Shown here: positions 1 through 8,007 of the stretch, one piece after another | Position numbering within the stretch: position 1 is the stretch's first letter | Layout: each line of letters starts with the position of its first letter | Source: Streptomyces justiciae | Lineage (GTDB): Bacteria > Actinomycetota > Actinomycetes > Streptomycetales > Streptomycetaceae | DNA: 64,000 bases | Assembly (NCBI RefSeq): GCF_015163075.1 | Contig: NZ_JADDXU010000001.1 | Span: 1 to 64,000 of the forward strand | Reading direction: 5' to 3' | Position numbers and translations under genes: made by a program | Notes under the pieces: model-generated | The model's database searches: none | What the model was told of the DNA's origin: nothing | Seen by the model: the letters and a program-made list of their open reading frames with translations, nothing else

Positions 1-10
1 AAATTTTAGA

Positions 11-47
11 AAAGGCCCACGCCATCAGGCGTGGGCCTTTTTTTGTT
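11..47. terminator. Strong intrinsic terminator
   Basis: A 13-bp perfect inverted repeat (11-23 / 28-40) with a 4-nt loop (ATCA) is followed by a T-rich run to 50 and preceded by A-rich sequence. It can work on both strands and lies just beyond the 3' end of the minus-strand DUF58 gene. Confidence 0.9.
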
Positions 48-95
48 TTTCCGGCGAGCGTCAGGAAGCCCTTTTCAGGCCCCTTGAGTTCTGAA

Positions 96-1406
96 TTACA
101 GGCGTCCTGCGGTCTTGAGAGCCAGATAGGCGTCGGCGAGTGCCGGCGGCAGGTCATCGGGTGTTGCGTCGACGACAGTGACACCGTGGCGGCGGAGTTG
201 TTCCGCGGTGCGATCGCGTTCGCTCTGTGCCTGTGCGGCGGCTGCGGCCTCGTAGACGGCGTCGGTGTTTCCGCGGGAGCCCGCCATGCGGGAGACATAC
301 GGATCGGCGACCGATGCCAGGAGAACCGTATGACGTTGGGTGAGTTGGGAGAGGACGGGGAGCAGGCCCTCTTCGACCGGGGCTGCGTCGAGGGTGGTCA
401 GGAGCACGATCAGGGAGCGGCGTGGAGCCGTCCTGAGTGCGGTGGCCGTAAGACCGCGTGCGTCTGTTTCGACCAGTTCCGGTTCGAGTGTGGCCATCGC
501 GTTGACCAGGGACGGGAGAACGTCCTTCGCCGTGCGGCCCTGGACCAGGGCGCGGACGCGTCGGTCGTAGGCGAGGAGGTCCACGCGGTCGCCGGCGCGG
601 GAGGCGAGTGCTGCCAGGAGCAGGGCCGCGTCCATGGAGGCGTCGAGGCGGGGGGCGTCGCCCACGCGGCCTGCGGAGGTGCGGCCGGTGTCGAGGACTA
701 CGAGGATGTGGCGGTCGCGTTCGGGGCGCCAGGTGCGTACGGCGACCGAGGACTGGCGGGCCGTGGCGCGCCAGTCGATGGAGCGGGTGTCGTCGCCAGG
801 GACGTACTCGCGCAGGCTGTCGAATTCTGTGCCTTCGCCGCGGGTGAGGACGCTGGTGCGGCCGTCGAGTTCGCGGAGGCGGGCGAGTTTGGACGGGAGG
901 TGCTTGCGGCTGGTGAAGGGAGGCAGGACGCGTACTGTCCAGGGGACCTTGTGGGTGCCCTGGCGGGAGAAGAGGCCCAGTGGGCCGTAGGAACGGATCG
1001 TCACTCGGTCTGCCTGGCGGTCGCCTCGGCGGGTGGGGCGCAGGCGGGTGGTGACGCGGCGGCGTTCGCCCGGGGGGACGGTGAGGCGGTGGCGGGAGGC
1101 TTCGATCTCTGTCCCGGGGAGCCAGCTGCTGGGGGGCCAGGCGTCGCGCAGGTGGGCGCGCAGGGGGCGGTTCGACGGGTTGGTGACCGTGAGGGTCACG
1201 TCGGCCGGCTCGCCCAGGCGTACGGAGGTGTCGCCGGAGCGGGTCAGGCCCAGGCGTCGTACGGGGGCCGCGAGGGCGAAGTCGCAGGCGCAGGCCACCG
1301 CCAGGGGGGCGTTCACGGCGAGGAGGCCCGTCCAGCCGGGGTCCCAGATGCCGACGGGGAGGGAGCCCAGGGCCGCGAGGAGTGCGGCGCGTCCGGTGAG
1401 TGCCAT
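96..1406 (-). CDS. DUF58 domain protein (vWA-like, MoxR partner)
   Basis: The product is 436 aa. It starts MALTGRAALL and has a hydrophobic N-terminal stretch (about residues 5-50). The DUF58 signature EFDSLREYVPGDDTRSIDW lies in the middle, followed by a vWA-like fold beginning HILVVLDTGRTS. The ATG shares one base with the stop of the MoxR gene (TGATG), so translation is probably coupled. An upstream in-frame extension exists but lies inside moxR and is Arg/Pro-rich, so it was rejected. Family knowledge: DUF58 proteins are encoded with MoxR AAA+ ATPases and are thought to help mature or assemble other proteins; no enzymatic activity is established. The metal-binding motif (Asp-Thr-Gly-Arg-Thr-Ser) is not a perfect DxSxS. 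Confidence 0.88.
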   Translation of the reverse strand: MALTGRAALLAALGSLPVGIWDPGWTGLLAVNAPLAVACACDFALAAPVRRLGLTRSGDTSVRLGEPADVTLTVTNPSNRPLRAHLRDAWPPSSWLPGTEIEASRHRLTVPPGERRRVTTRLRPTRRGDRQADRVTIRSYGPLGLFSRQGTHKVPWTVRVLPPFTSRKHLPSKLARLRELDGRTSVLTRGEGTEFDSLREYVPGDDTRSIDWRATARQSSVAVRTWRPERDRHILVVLDTGRTSAGRVGDAPRLDASMDAALLLAALASRAGDRVDLLAYDRRVRALVQGRTAKDVLPSLVNAMATLEPELVETDARGLTATALRTAPRRSLIVLLTTLDAAPVEEGLLPVLSQLTQRHTVLLASVADPYVSRMAGSRGNTDAVYEAAAAAQAQSERDRTAEQLRRHGVTVVDATPDDLPPALADAYLALKTAGRL

Positions 1407-2398
1407 CAGCGGGGGACGGGGACGTGGGCGAGGATCGCGTGGATGACGGAGTCGGCTGTCACGCCTTCCATTTCGGCCTCCGGGCGCAGTTGCACGCGGT
1501 GGCGGAGGGTGGGGAGGGCGAGGGCTTTCACGTCGTCCGGGATGACGTAGTCGCGGCCGGTGAGCCAGGCCCACGCGCGTGAGGTCGCGAGGAGGGCGGT
1601 GGCGCCGCGTGGGGAGACGCCGAGGGTGAGGGAGGGGGATTCGCGGGTGGCTCGGCAGATGTCGACGACGTAGGCCGTGATCTCGGGGGAGATCGTTGTC
1701 TTGGCCACTGCCGCGCGGGCCGCTTCGAGGTCTGCCGGGCCCGCTACCGGGCGTACGCCGGCGGCTTGCAGGTCGCGGGGGTTGAAGCCTTCGGCGTGGC
1801 GGGTGAGGACGTCGATCTCGTCCTGGCGGGAGGGGAGAGGGATCGTGAGCTTGAGGAGGAAACGGTCCAGCTGGGCTTCGGGGAGGGGATACGTGCCCTC
1901 GTACTCGACCGGGTTCTGTGTCGCCGCCACCAGGAACGGGTCGGGGAGCAGGCGGGGGGTGCCGTCGACCGTGACCTGGCGTTCCTCCATGGCTTCGAGG
2001 AGGGACGACTGGGTCTTGGGGGGTGTGCGGTTGATCTCGTCGGCGAGGAGGAGGTTGGTGAAGACCGGGCCGGGCTGGAACGAGAACTCGGCGGTGCGGG
2101 TGTCGTAGACGAGGGAGCCCGTCACGTCGCTCGGCATGAGGTCGGGGGTGAACTGGACGCGCTTGGTGTCGAGTTCGAGTGCGGATGCGAGGGCGCGGAC
2201 GAGCAACGTTTTGGCGACTCCGGGGACTCCTTCTAGTAGTACATGTCCGCGGCAGAGGAGTGCGACGACGAGGCCGGTGACGGCGGGGTCCTGGCCGACC
2301 ACGGCTTTGGCGATCTCGGCGCGCAGGGCTTCCAGGGAGGCCCGGGCGGCGCTCGGGTCCCCGGGGTACCCGGCGTTGTCAGTGGTCGGGGCCATCAT
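1406..2398 (-). CDS. MoxR-family AAA+ ATPase
   Basis: The product is 330 aa, the usual MoxR length. Visible motifs are Walker A GVPGVAKTLL, Walker B LLLADEINRTPPKTQ, sensor region VAATQNPVEYEGTYPLPEAQLDRF, and a C-terminal lid domain with SPRGATALL. The start (first of two Met) overlaps the stop of the DUF4350 gene by 4 nt (ATGA, 2395-2398), which favours it over the second Met. MoxR ATPases act as chaperone-like motors with vWA/DUF58 partners; here the partner is the next gene. It sits inside a five-gene minus-strand operon of membrane proteins, so a role at the membrane is a reasonable inference. The substrate is unknown. Confidence 0.92.
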   Translation of the reverse strand: MMAPTTDNAGYPGDPSAARASLEALRAEIAKAVVGQDPAVTGLVVALLCRGHVLLEGVPGVAKTLLVRALASALELDTKRVQFTPDLMPSDVTGSLVYDTRTAEFSFQPGPVFTNLLLADEINRTPPKTQSSLLEAMEERQVTVDGTPRLLPDPFLVAATQNPVEYEGTYPLPEAQLDRFLLKLTIPLPSRQDEIDVLTRHAEGFNPRDLQAAGVRPVAGPADLEAARAAVAKTTISPEITAYVVDICRATRESPSLTLGVSPRGATALLATSRAWAWLTGRDYVIPDDVKALALPTLRHRVQLRPEAEMEGVTADSVIHAILAHVPVPR

Positions 2399-3588
2399 GG
2401 ACGGCGTACCTCTCTTTCGAGGGCGTCGAGTTGGTCGGCGAGGGAGACGAGGGCGGCGTCGTCGCTGGGCGGCGGGCCGAAGAGGAGGGTGTGCAGGGTC
2501 TGTCCGTCGCCGCGGAGGTGGGCGGACAGGGCGGGGAGCAGGGCCTCGGGCGCGTGCGCCTGGGTGACGGGGACGCCTACGAGGGGGGCGAGGCGGGTGC
2601 GGGTGGTGGAGCGAAGAGCGGTGGCCGCGCGGTCACGGGCGTTGGCCTTGCGGTAGAGGCGGGCGCGGCCTTCGACGGTTTCGGAGGCGCGGATCGCCAC
2701 GGGGAGTTTTTCGGGCACCAGGGGGCCGAGTCGGCGTGCCCGCCAGAGGGCGGCCAGGGCTGCGGCGACGAAGAGCTGGAGTGTGCCCCATTTCCAGCCT
2801 GCGGGAAGCAGGTCGAAGAAGCTGCGTTCGTCGTCCGCGCCGGTGGCCGACGCGTCGGAGAGCGAGGGGAGGTACCAGACCAGATGGGGGCGGGAGCCGA
2901 GGAGTTGGAGGGCGAGGGAGGCGTTGCCCTGCTTGTCGAGGCGGTCGTTGTAGAGGATGTCGGGCGCGCCGAGGACGACGGTGTCGCCGCCCCCGGTCGC
3001 CGGGACGCGCAGCAGGGTGGCCAGGCGTTCGCTGGGGTAGCAGGCGTCGGCCTCGAGGTGGGTGGTGGTGTAGCGGATGCCACCGGTGTCGGCGGCGCCG
3101 GCGCGCTGGGCGGCGGGCAGGTCGCAGTCCGGCTCGAGGGTCGAGTTGATGCTGGTGGCGGGGTCCGCGGTGACGTCGGGGGCGAGTCGGCCGACGGACC
3201 AGCTGCCGGGGGCGACGAGGACGGTTCGGCCGCCGGAGGTGGCGGTCGACGCGTGCAGCAGGGTCTGTTGACGGTGCGTCAACAGGTCGGGGACCGCGAC
3301 CAGGAGGGTGGTGTCGGGGTCGGCGGCGGCGCGTGCCTCGTCCAGTGTGGTGACCACGCGCGTGGACACCCCTCGGTCGGTGAGGAGTTCGGCGACGGCT
3401 CGGCTGCCGAGGTCGTCGACGGAGCGCGGGTCGAGGGTGCCGTGCCGGGCGTCGGAGCGGATCACGGCGATCGCGACGGCCGCGGCCACGAGGAGGACGG
3501 CGGCGAGTGCGATGCCTCGCGAGCGGGTCCAGACCTGGCGTGCGGTGGGCGAGACCGAGGTGGGCGGGAGCGTGGCCTCGGTGGTCAT
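2395..3588 (-). CDS. DUF4350 domain membrane protein
   Basis: The product is 397 aa. It has a short Pro/Thr/Ser-rich cytoplasmic N-terminus, a membrane segment (about 25-45, GIALAAVLLVAAAVAIAVI), a long extracytoplasmic domain with the DUF4350 pattern (DLGSRAVAELLTDRGVSTRV), and a second membrane segment (about 275-290) followed by a cytoplasmic tail. The start was set at ATG 3588 because it overlaps the stop of the upstream DUF4129 gene as ATGA; a longer reading frame upstream is a Pro/Arg-rich shadow. The function is unknown. DUF4350 proteins occur in MoxR/DUF58 operons, as here. Confidence 0.85.
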   Translation of the reverse strand: MTTEATLPPTSVSPTARQVWTRSRGIALAAVLLVAAAVAIAVIRSDARHGTLDPRSVDDLGSRAVAELLTDRGVSTRVVTTLDEARAAADPDTTLLVAVPDLLTHRQQTLLHASTATSGGRTVLVAPGSWSVGRLAPDVTADPATSINSTLEPDCDLPAAQRAGAADTGGIRYTTTHLEADACYPSERLATLLRVPATGGGDTVVLGAPDILYNDRLDKQGNASLALQLLGSRPHLVWYLPSLSDASATGADDERSFFDLLPAGWKWGTLQLFVAAALAALWRARRLGPLVPEKLPVAIRASETVEGRARLYRKANARDRAATALRSTTRTRLAPLVGVPVTQAHAPEALLPALSAHLRGDGQTLHTLLFGPPPSDDAALVSLADQLDALEREVRRP

Positions 3589-4346
3589 TCGGCGGCTCCC
3601 TGGCGGGTGTTGTGGGCCGCGTTGGGGATGCTGCTCGTGAGCTGGGGCTTGGTGCGTTCGAGGTCGCGGTCGAGTTCGGTGATGCGTCGGTACGACTGCT
3701 CGCTCGCCCTGCGGCCGCCGTATGTGACGTCGTCGAAGTCCCCGGCGGCGGCGCGCAGTCGGTCGGTGTGGGACGGCAGGGCGCGGCCCGCTTCCGCGGC
3801 TGCCTCGTCGGCGGTGCGGCCGGGGCGGATGTCGAGAAGGGCGCGTTCCTCCAGGGCGCGGACGATGGCGCGCATGCGTTCCTGGACGGCCTGGTTCCAG
3901 TGGCCCTGGGCGGCGTGTGCCTCGGCGGCCGCGCGGTGTTCGGCGGCGCTGCGGGGGCGGTCGTCGAACAGGGCGGCTGAGGAGGTGGGTTCGCGGCGTG
4001 GGGTGCCCAGGCGCCACCAGAGGGCGCCCAGGACCGCGAGGACGGCCAGGACGATGACGACCAGGCCGAGCGTTCCTCCGGGGGCTGCGGTCGCGGCCGT
4101 GTTGAACAGCTCGCCGACCCATTTCCAGAAGGCGTTGAGGGCGCGCTGGAACCAACTGGGGTCGTTCTCGTGGTACATGCGCTTGGACAGCTCGCGTCGA
4201 GCCGCCTCGCGTGCGGGGTCACGCGGGATGGTCACCGGGGGTTCGTCGCCGGAGCGCGCCGACGACAGCATGACGGTGTCGCCGGCGCGTACGACCGCGC
4301 GGGACAGCAGCGGTACCGATGTGAGAACTCCCCCCGTCAGGCTCAC
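3585..4346 (-). CDS. DUF4129 domain membrane protein
   Basis: The product is 253 aa with a GTG start. It has a central membrane helix (about residues 88-112, TLGLVVIVLAVLAVLGALWW) and a cytoplasmic C-terminal domain containing the DUF4129 features (RMRAIVRALEERALLDIRPGRTADE and SYRRITELDRDLE). The initiation codon is 4 nt after the stop of the upstream gene, so it is co-translated with both neighbours. The family resembles a domain found at the C-terminus of some transglutaminase-like membrane proteins; the biochemical role is unknown. Placement between the DUF4350 gene and a polytopic membrane protein gene supports an envelope complex linked to the MoxR ATPase (inference). Confidence 0.85.
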   Translation of the reverse strand: MSLTGGVLTSVPLLSRAVVRAGDTVMLSSARSGDEPPVTIPRDPAREAARRELSKRMYHENDPSWFQRALNAFWKWVGELFNTAATAAPGGTLGLVVIVLAVLAVLGALWWRLGTPRREPTSSAALFDDRPRSAAEHRAAAEAHAAQGHWNQAVQERMRAIVRALEERALLDIRPGRTADEAAAEAGRALPSHTDRLRAAAGDFDDVTYGGRRASEQSYRRITELDRDLERTKPQLTSSIPNAAHNTRQGAAE

Positions 4347-4350
4347 CGCA

Positions 4351-5682
4351 TCAGCCTCCGGCGGTGGGGCCGGGCGTGCCGGAGCCGTAGTCCTGGACGC
4401 CGGCCGCGCGGGCCAGTTCGAGGTCGAGGGCCTCGCGGCGGATGCGCTGGTCGATGTAGAGGAGCACGGTGACGCCGGCCGTGATCGGGAAGGTGATCAT
4501 GGCGCCGATCACCGAGCCGATCCCGCTGACGACGAGGAACGTCCAGCCGAGGTCGCCGCCGCTGTTGAGGAACCCGGTGAAGCCGTCGCCGCTGAGGGCG
4601 GCGGCGAGGAACGTGAAGGGGATGACGACGATCGACGCGACGACGTTGGCGATGATCGTGGCGAGCAGCTGAATGCCGAAGACGCGCCACCAGGAGCCGC
4701 GGACCAGCTTCGTGGACCGGCTCAGCGACTTGACGATGCCCTGCTTCTCCAGCATCAGTGCGGGCGAGGCGAGGGAGAAGCGGACCATCAGCCACAGGGC
4801 GACGACGCCGGCAGCGAGGCCGCCGAGGACCGCGAGGGCGGCTCCTCCGTCGCCCGATCCGGCGAGGGCCACGAGGATGCCCGGCAGGGTTCCGCCCGCG
4901 ACGACGCCGAAGGCGATGAGCACCAGCAGGAAGATCAGGCCGAACAGCTTGGCCACCTGCGGGCGGGCGTCGCGCCAGGCCTCGCCGGTGGTCACCGACT
5001 TGCCGAGGACCGCGCGGCTGGTGACGGTCGTGAGCAGGGCGGTCGCGGCGATCGTGCCGATCAGCGAGATCAGGAAGACGACGCCGGAGCTGAGCATGGC
5101 GTCGCCCATGGCCCGGGTGAGTTCGTCGAGGGTGGCGCTGGGGTCGTCGAGGGCTTCGGTGCTGGTGTCGTTGAAGACGAGGCCTTCGAGGAGGATGACG
5201 ACGATCTGGGTGACGACCGCGACGGTCAGCGAGATGCCCAGGACCGTGCGCCAGTAGGTGCGCATGGTGGAGACCGCGCCGTCGAGGATCTCGCCGACGC
5301 CGAGGGGGCGCAGCGGGATCACGCCGGGCTTGGCCGCGGGCGGCGGACCGCCCCAGCCGCTGCCCCAACCGCCGCCGGGGCCGCCGTATCCCCCGTAACC
5401 GCCGTATCCCCCAGGGCCGTTGGGGCCGGACGGGGGGCGGTTGCCCCAGCCCGGGCCGGGCGGTGGGGGCGGCGGGGTCTGGCCGGGGGCCGGGGGTCCG
5501 GTCGGGGCGGACCACTGCGCGGGGGGCGGCTGCTCCTTGGACCACTTCGGGCCCTGCGGGTCCTGGCCCGGCTGCTGCGCGGGGTCGGGGCGGTCCGCCG
5601 GGTCGGCAGGGCCGGAGGCACCGGGCTCCTGCCCGTCGGACGGGGCAGATCCGGGCGAGGCCCAGCCCGGAGTGTCTTTCAT
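4351..5682 (-). CDS. Polytopic membrane protein (glycerophosphodiester phosphodiesterase membrane-domain type)
   Basis: The product is 443 aa. The first ~135 residues are Pro/Gly-rich and disordered, with tandem GGYGGYGGYGG. The rest holds about six hydrophobic helices, starting after IPLRPLGVGEILDGAV. That phrase and the overall shape match the membrane-domain family named after glycerophosphoryl diester phosphodiesterase; no phosphodiesterase catalytic domain is visible, so no enzyme activity is claimed. The start was chosen at ATG 5682 because GAAGGAG lies just upstream; an in-frame ATG at 5754 lacks such a site. It is the first gene of the minus-strand MoxR operon and is divergent from mtnA. 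Confidence 0.82.
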   Translation of the reverse strand: MKDTPGWASPGSAPSDGQEPGASGPADPADRPDPAQQPGQDPQGPKWSKEQPPPAQWSAPTGPPAPGQTPPPPPPGPGWGNRPPSGPNGPGGYGGYGGYGGPGGGWGSGWGGPPPAAKPGVIPLRPLGVGEILDGAVSTMRTYWRTVLGISLTVAVVTQIVVILLEGLVFNDTSTEALDDPSATLDELTRAMGDAMLSSGVVFLISLIGTIAATALLTTVTSRAVLGKSVTTGEAWRDARPQVAKLFGLIFLLVLIAFGVVAGGTLPGILVALAGSGDGGAALAVLGGLAAGVVALWLMVRFSLASPALMLEKQGIVKSLSRSTKLVRGSWWRVFGIQLLATIIANVVASIVVIPFTFLAAALSGDGFTGFLNSGGDLGWTFLVVSGIGSVIGAMITFPITAGVTVLLYIDQRIRREALDLELARAAGVQDYGSGTPGPTAGG

Positions 5683-5822
5683 CGTCGCTCCTTCACGGTG
5701 CCCGTCCGCGGTCGCGGCGGCAGGTTGGCAGCCATCGTGCCATGGGGTGGTCACCGGGGGACCGGCCGCGGTATCGGCTGCACACCTTCAATTGTCCGCC
5801 GGATACGGGGCAGACTGACCGC

Positions 5823-6965
5823 ATGGCTGATCAGTACGCGCAATCCGGCGAGGACAACCGGCCGACCGAGATACCGGCGATCCGCTGGGAGGAGCCACCA
5901 GAGGGGCCCGTGCTGGTCCTGTTGGACCAGACGAGGCTGCCGGCAGAGGAGGTCGAACTGGTCTGTACGGATGCGCCGGCGCTGGTGGAGGCGATCCGGT
6001 CGCTCGCCGTGCGCGGGGCGCCGCTGCTCGGGATCGCGGGTGCGTACGGGGTCGCGCTCGCCGCCGCGCGCGGCTTCGACGTGGACGACGCCGCGCTCGC
6101 GCTCGCGGGTGCCCGGCCGACCGCGGTGAATCTGGCGGTCGGTGTGCGCCGGGCGCAGGCCGCGTACCGGGCCGAGCTCGCCAAGAGCGGGGACGCCGGG
6201 GAGGCCGCGGTGGCGGCGCTGGCGGCGGCGCGGGCGCTGCACCGGGAGGACGCCGAGGCCAGTGCGAGGATGGCGGAGCGTGGGCTGGCGCTGCTGGACG
6301 AGTTGTTGCCCGGTGGCGGGCACCGGATTCTCACGCACTGCAACACCGGTTCGCTGGTGTCGGGCGGTGAGGGGACGGCGTTCGCGGTGGCGCTGGCGGC
6401 GCAGCGGGCCGGGCGGCTCAGGCGGCTGTGGGTGGACGAGACGCGGCCGTTGTTGCAGGGCGCCCGGCTGACGGCGTACGAGGCGGCGCGCACCGGTATG
6501 GCGTACACGCTGCTCACCGACAACGCGGCGGGCTCGCTGTTCGCGGCGGGGGAGGTGGACGCGGTGCTGATCGGGGCGGACCGGATCGCGGCCGACGGGT
6601 CGGTGGCGAACAAGGTGGGGAGCTATCCGCTGGCGGTGCTGGCGCGGTACCACCATGTGCCGTTCATCGTGGTGGCGCCGCTGACGACGGTGGATCCGGA
6701 CACGCCGGACGGGGCGTCCATCGAGGTGGAGCAGCGGGCCGGGTTCGAGGTGACCGAGGTCGCGGTGCCGCAGGCCCCGGTGACGGGTGCGGGCGGCGGG
6801 GTGCCGGTGGCGCCGCTGGGGACGCAGGCGTACAACCCGGCGTTCGATGTGACGCCGCCCGAGCTGGTGACGGCGATCGTCACGGAGGAGGGCACGGTGT
6901 CGCCGGTGACGGCCGAGGCGCTGGCGGAGCTGTGTGGGAGGGCGCGGCAGGTGACGATCGGCTGA
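5823..6965 (+). CDS. mtnA: S-methyl-5-thioribose-1-phosphate isomerase
   Basis: The product is 380 aa. MtnA converts methylthioribose-1-phosphate to methylthioribulose-1-phosphate in the methionine salvage pathway. Sequence support: RGAPLLGIAGAYG near residue 60, THCNTGSL holding the presumed catalytic Cys173, and GADRIAADGSVANKVG holding Asp253. The 80-residue spacing of that Cys and Asp fits the family (Cys160/Asp240 in B. subtilis numbering, from memory). The start ATG at 5823 was chosen over upstream in-frame codons because the upstream frame runs through the divergent promoter and is low in family-like sequence. No other salvage gene is adjacent. Confidence 0.95.
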   Translation: MADQYAQSGEDNRPTEIPAIRWEEPPEGPVLVLLDQTRLPAEEVELVCTDAPALVEAIRSLAVRGAPLLGIAGAYGVALAAARGFDVDDAALALAGARPTAVNLAVGVRRAQAAYRAELAKSGDAGEAAVAALAAARALHREDAEASARMAERGLALLDELLPGGGHRILTHCNTGSLVSGGEGTAFAVALAAQRAGRLRRLWVDETRPLLQGARLTAYEAARTGMAYTLLTDNAAGSLFAAGEVDAVLIGADRIAADGSVANKVGSYPLAVLARYHHVPFIVVAPLTTVDPDTPDGASIEVEQRAGFEVTEVAVPQAPVTGAGGGVPVAPLGTQAYNPAFDVTPPELVTAIVTEEGTVSPVTAEALAELCGRARQVTIG

Positions 6966-7039
6966 GCGGGGCCCGGGGCGGGCCGGGCCGAGTTCTCGCT
7001 TCGGTGGGGGGCGGGGTTTTCAGCGTGAGGGGGAGGCGC

Positions 7040-7208
7040 GTGGCGGAGCGGGGCTGGGACGACGACAGCGAGTACCGGCGGGCGGTACGCCGGGCCTGGG
7101 GCATGGTGGCTCGCCTCGTGCTGCTCGCTGCTGGTGGTGGTGCTCGTCGTCCTCGCCGTACTCGGTGCGGGTGTGTTCGTGTTCCTCGTGGAGGCTCTCG
7201 GCGGGTAG
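7040..7208 (+). pseudogene. Small single-pass membrane ORF with apparent frameshift
   Basis: From GTG 7040 one frame reads MAERGWDDDSEYRRAVRRAW, a charged N-terminus that then turns into Arg/Gly-rich nonsense. Shifting by +1 near 7128-7135 continues as a clean hydrophobic helix (LVVVLVVLAVLGAGVFVFLV) and ends EALGG at TAG 7206-7208. Together they give a sensible ~56-residue membrane protein with a cytoplasmic N-terminus. The hydrophobic frame has no start codon of its own upstream of the helix. It may be a true frameshift, a sequencing error in a GCT/GGT-rich run, or chance. GAGGGGGAGG upstream would serve as a ribosome site. Confidence 0.4.
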
Positions 7209-7261
7209 CCGGGCGATCACCTCGCAGCGTGGGCAGACAGTGACCGCCCGGTACGACTAAG

Positions 7262-7277
7262 GTCACTGGCCGGTGAC
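7262..7277. promoter_or_regulatory. Palindrome upstream of mtrA
   Basis: GTCAC and GTGAC half-sites, 6 nt apart, form a 16-bp palindrome with one mismatched pair, about 40 nt upstream of the mtrA start. It could be an operator for autoregulation, but I cannot identify the binding protein. Confidence 0.3.
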
Positions 7278-7316
7278 GTACCTCACCACTGCCTTCGCCA
7301 CCGTTATGAGAATGGG

Positions 7317-8006
7317 ATGATGTCGTTTATGAAGGGACGAGTCCTTGTCGTCGACGACGACACCGCACTGGCCGAGATGCTCGGCATTGTGCTGCGTGGT
7401 GAAGGTTTTGAGCCGTCTTTCGTAGCCGACGGCGACAAGGCGCTGGCCGCGTTCCGGGAGAGCAAACCCGATCTGGTGCTGCTGGACCTGATGCTGCCCG
7501 GGCGGGACGGCATCGAGGTGTGCCGGCTGATCAGGGCCGAGTCGGGTGTGCCGATCGTGATGCTGACGGCCAAGAGCGACACCGTGGACGTGGTGGTCGG
7601 GCTGGAGTCCGGCGCCGACGACTACATCGTGAAGCCGTTCAAGCCGAAGGAGCTGGTCGCCCGGATCCGGGCGCGGCTGCGGAGGTCGGAGGAGCCGGCG
7701 CCGGAGCAGCTCGCCATCGGTGACCTGGTCATCGACGTGGCGGGGCACTCCGTGAAGCGGGAAGGGCAGTCGATCGCTCTGACGCCGCTGGAGTTCGACC
7801 TGCTGGTCGCGCTCGCGCGCAAGCCGTGGCAGGTGTTCACGCGCGAGGTGCTGCTCGAGCAGGTGTGGGGATACCGGCACGCCGCCGACACCCGGCTCGT
7901 GAATGTGCATGTGCAGCGGCTTCGCTCCAAGGTCGAGAAGGACCCGGAGCGGCCGGAGATCGTGGTGACCGTCCGTGGTGTGGGATACAAGGCAGGACCC
8001 AGCTGA
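7317..8006 (+). CDS. mtrA: Response regulator MtrA
   Basis: The product is 229 aa, an OmpR/PhoB-type regulator. The receiver domain (about 8-120) has the acidic pocket DDD (13-15), phospho-acceptor Asp57 in PDLVLLDLMLPGRDG, Thr in VMLTAKSD and Lys106 in YIVKPFKP. The C-terminal winged helix (about 135-225) includes LTPLEFDLLVALARKPWQ and RLRSKVEKDPERPE. The first ATG is used; an ATG four codons later is the alternative, and neither has a strong ribosome site. It precedes mtrB and lpqB in one operon. MtrA is known in actinobacteria to control cell-wall and developmental genes and, in Streptomyces, antibiotic genes. Confidence 0.96.
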   Translation: MMSFMKGRVLVVDDDTALAEMLGIVLRGEGFEPSFVADGDKALAAFRESKPDLVLLDLMLPGRDGIEVCRLIRAESGVPIVMLTAKSDTVDVVVGLESGADDYIVKPFKPKELVARIRARLRRSEEPAPEQLAIGDLVIDVAGHSVKREGQSIALTPLEFDLLVALARKPWQVFTREVLLEQVWGYRHAADTRLVNVHVQRLRSKVEKDPERPEIVVTVRGVGYKAGPS

Positions 8007-8007
8007 C

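Noticed and set aside
4351..5682. Glycerophosphodiester phosphodiesterase enzyme
   Set aside because: Only the membrane-domain family is recognisable; no catalytic domain is visible.
2431..6129. A 1232-codon plus-strand open frame across the MoxR operon
   Set aside because: Arg/Gly/Ala-rich shadow over four well-supported minus-strand genes and the mtnA start.
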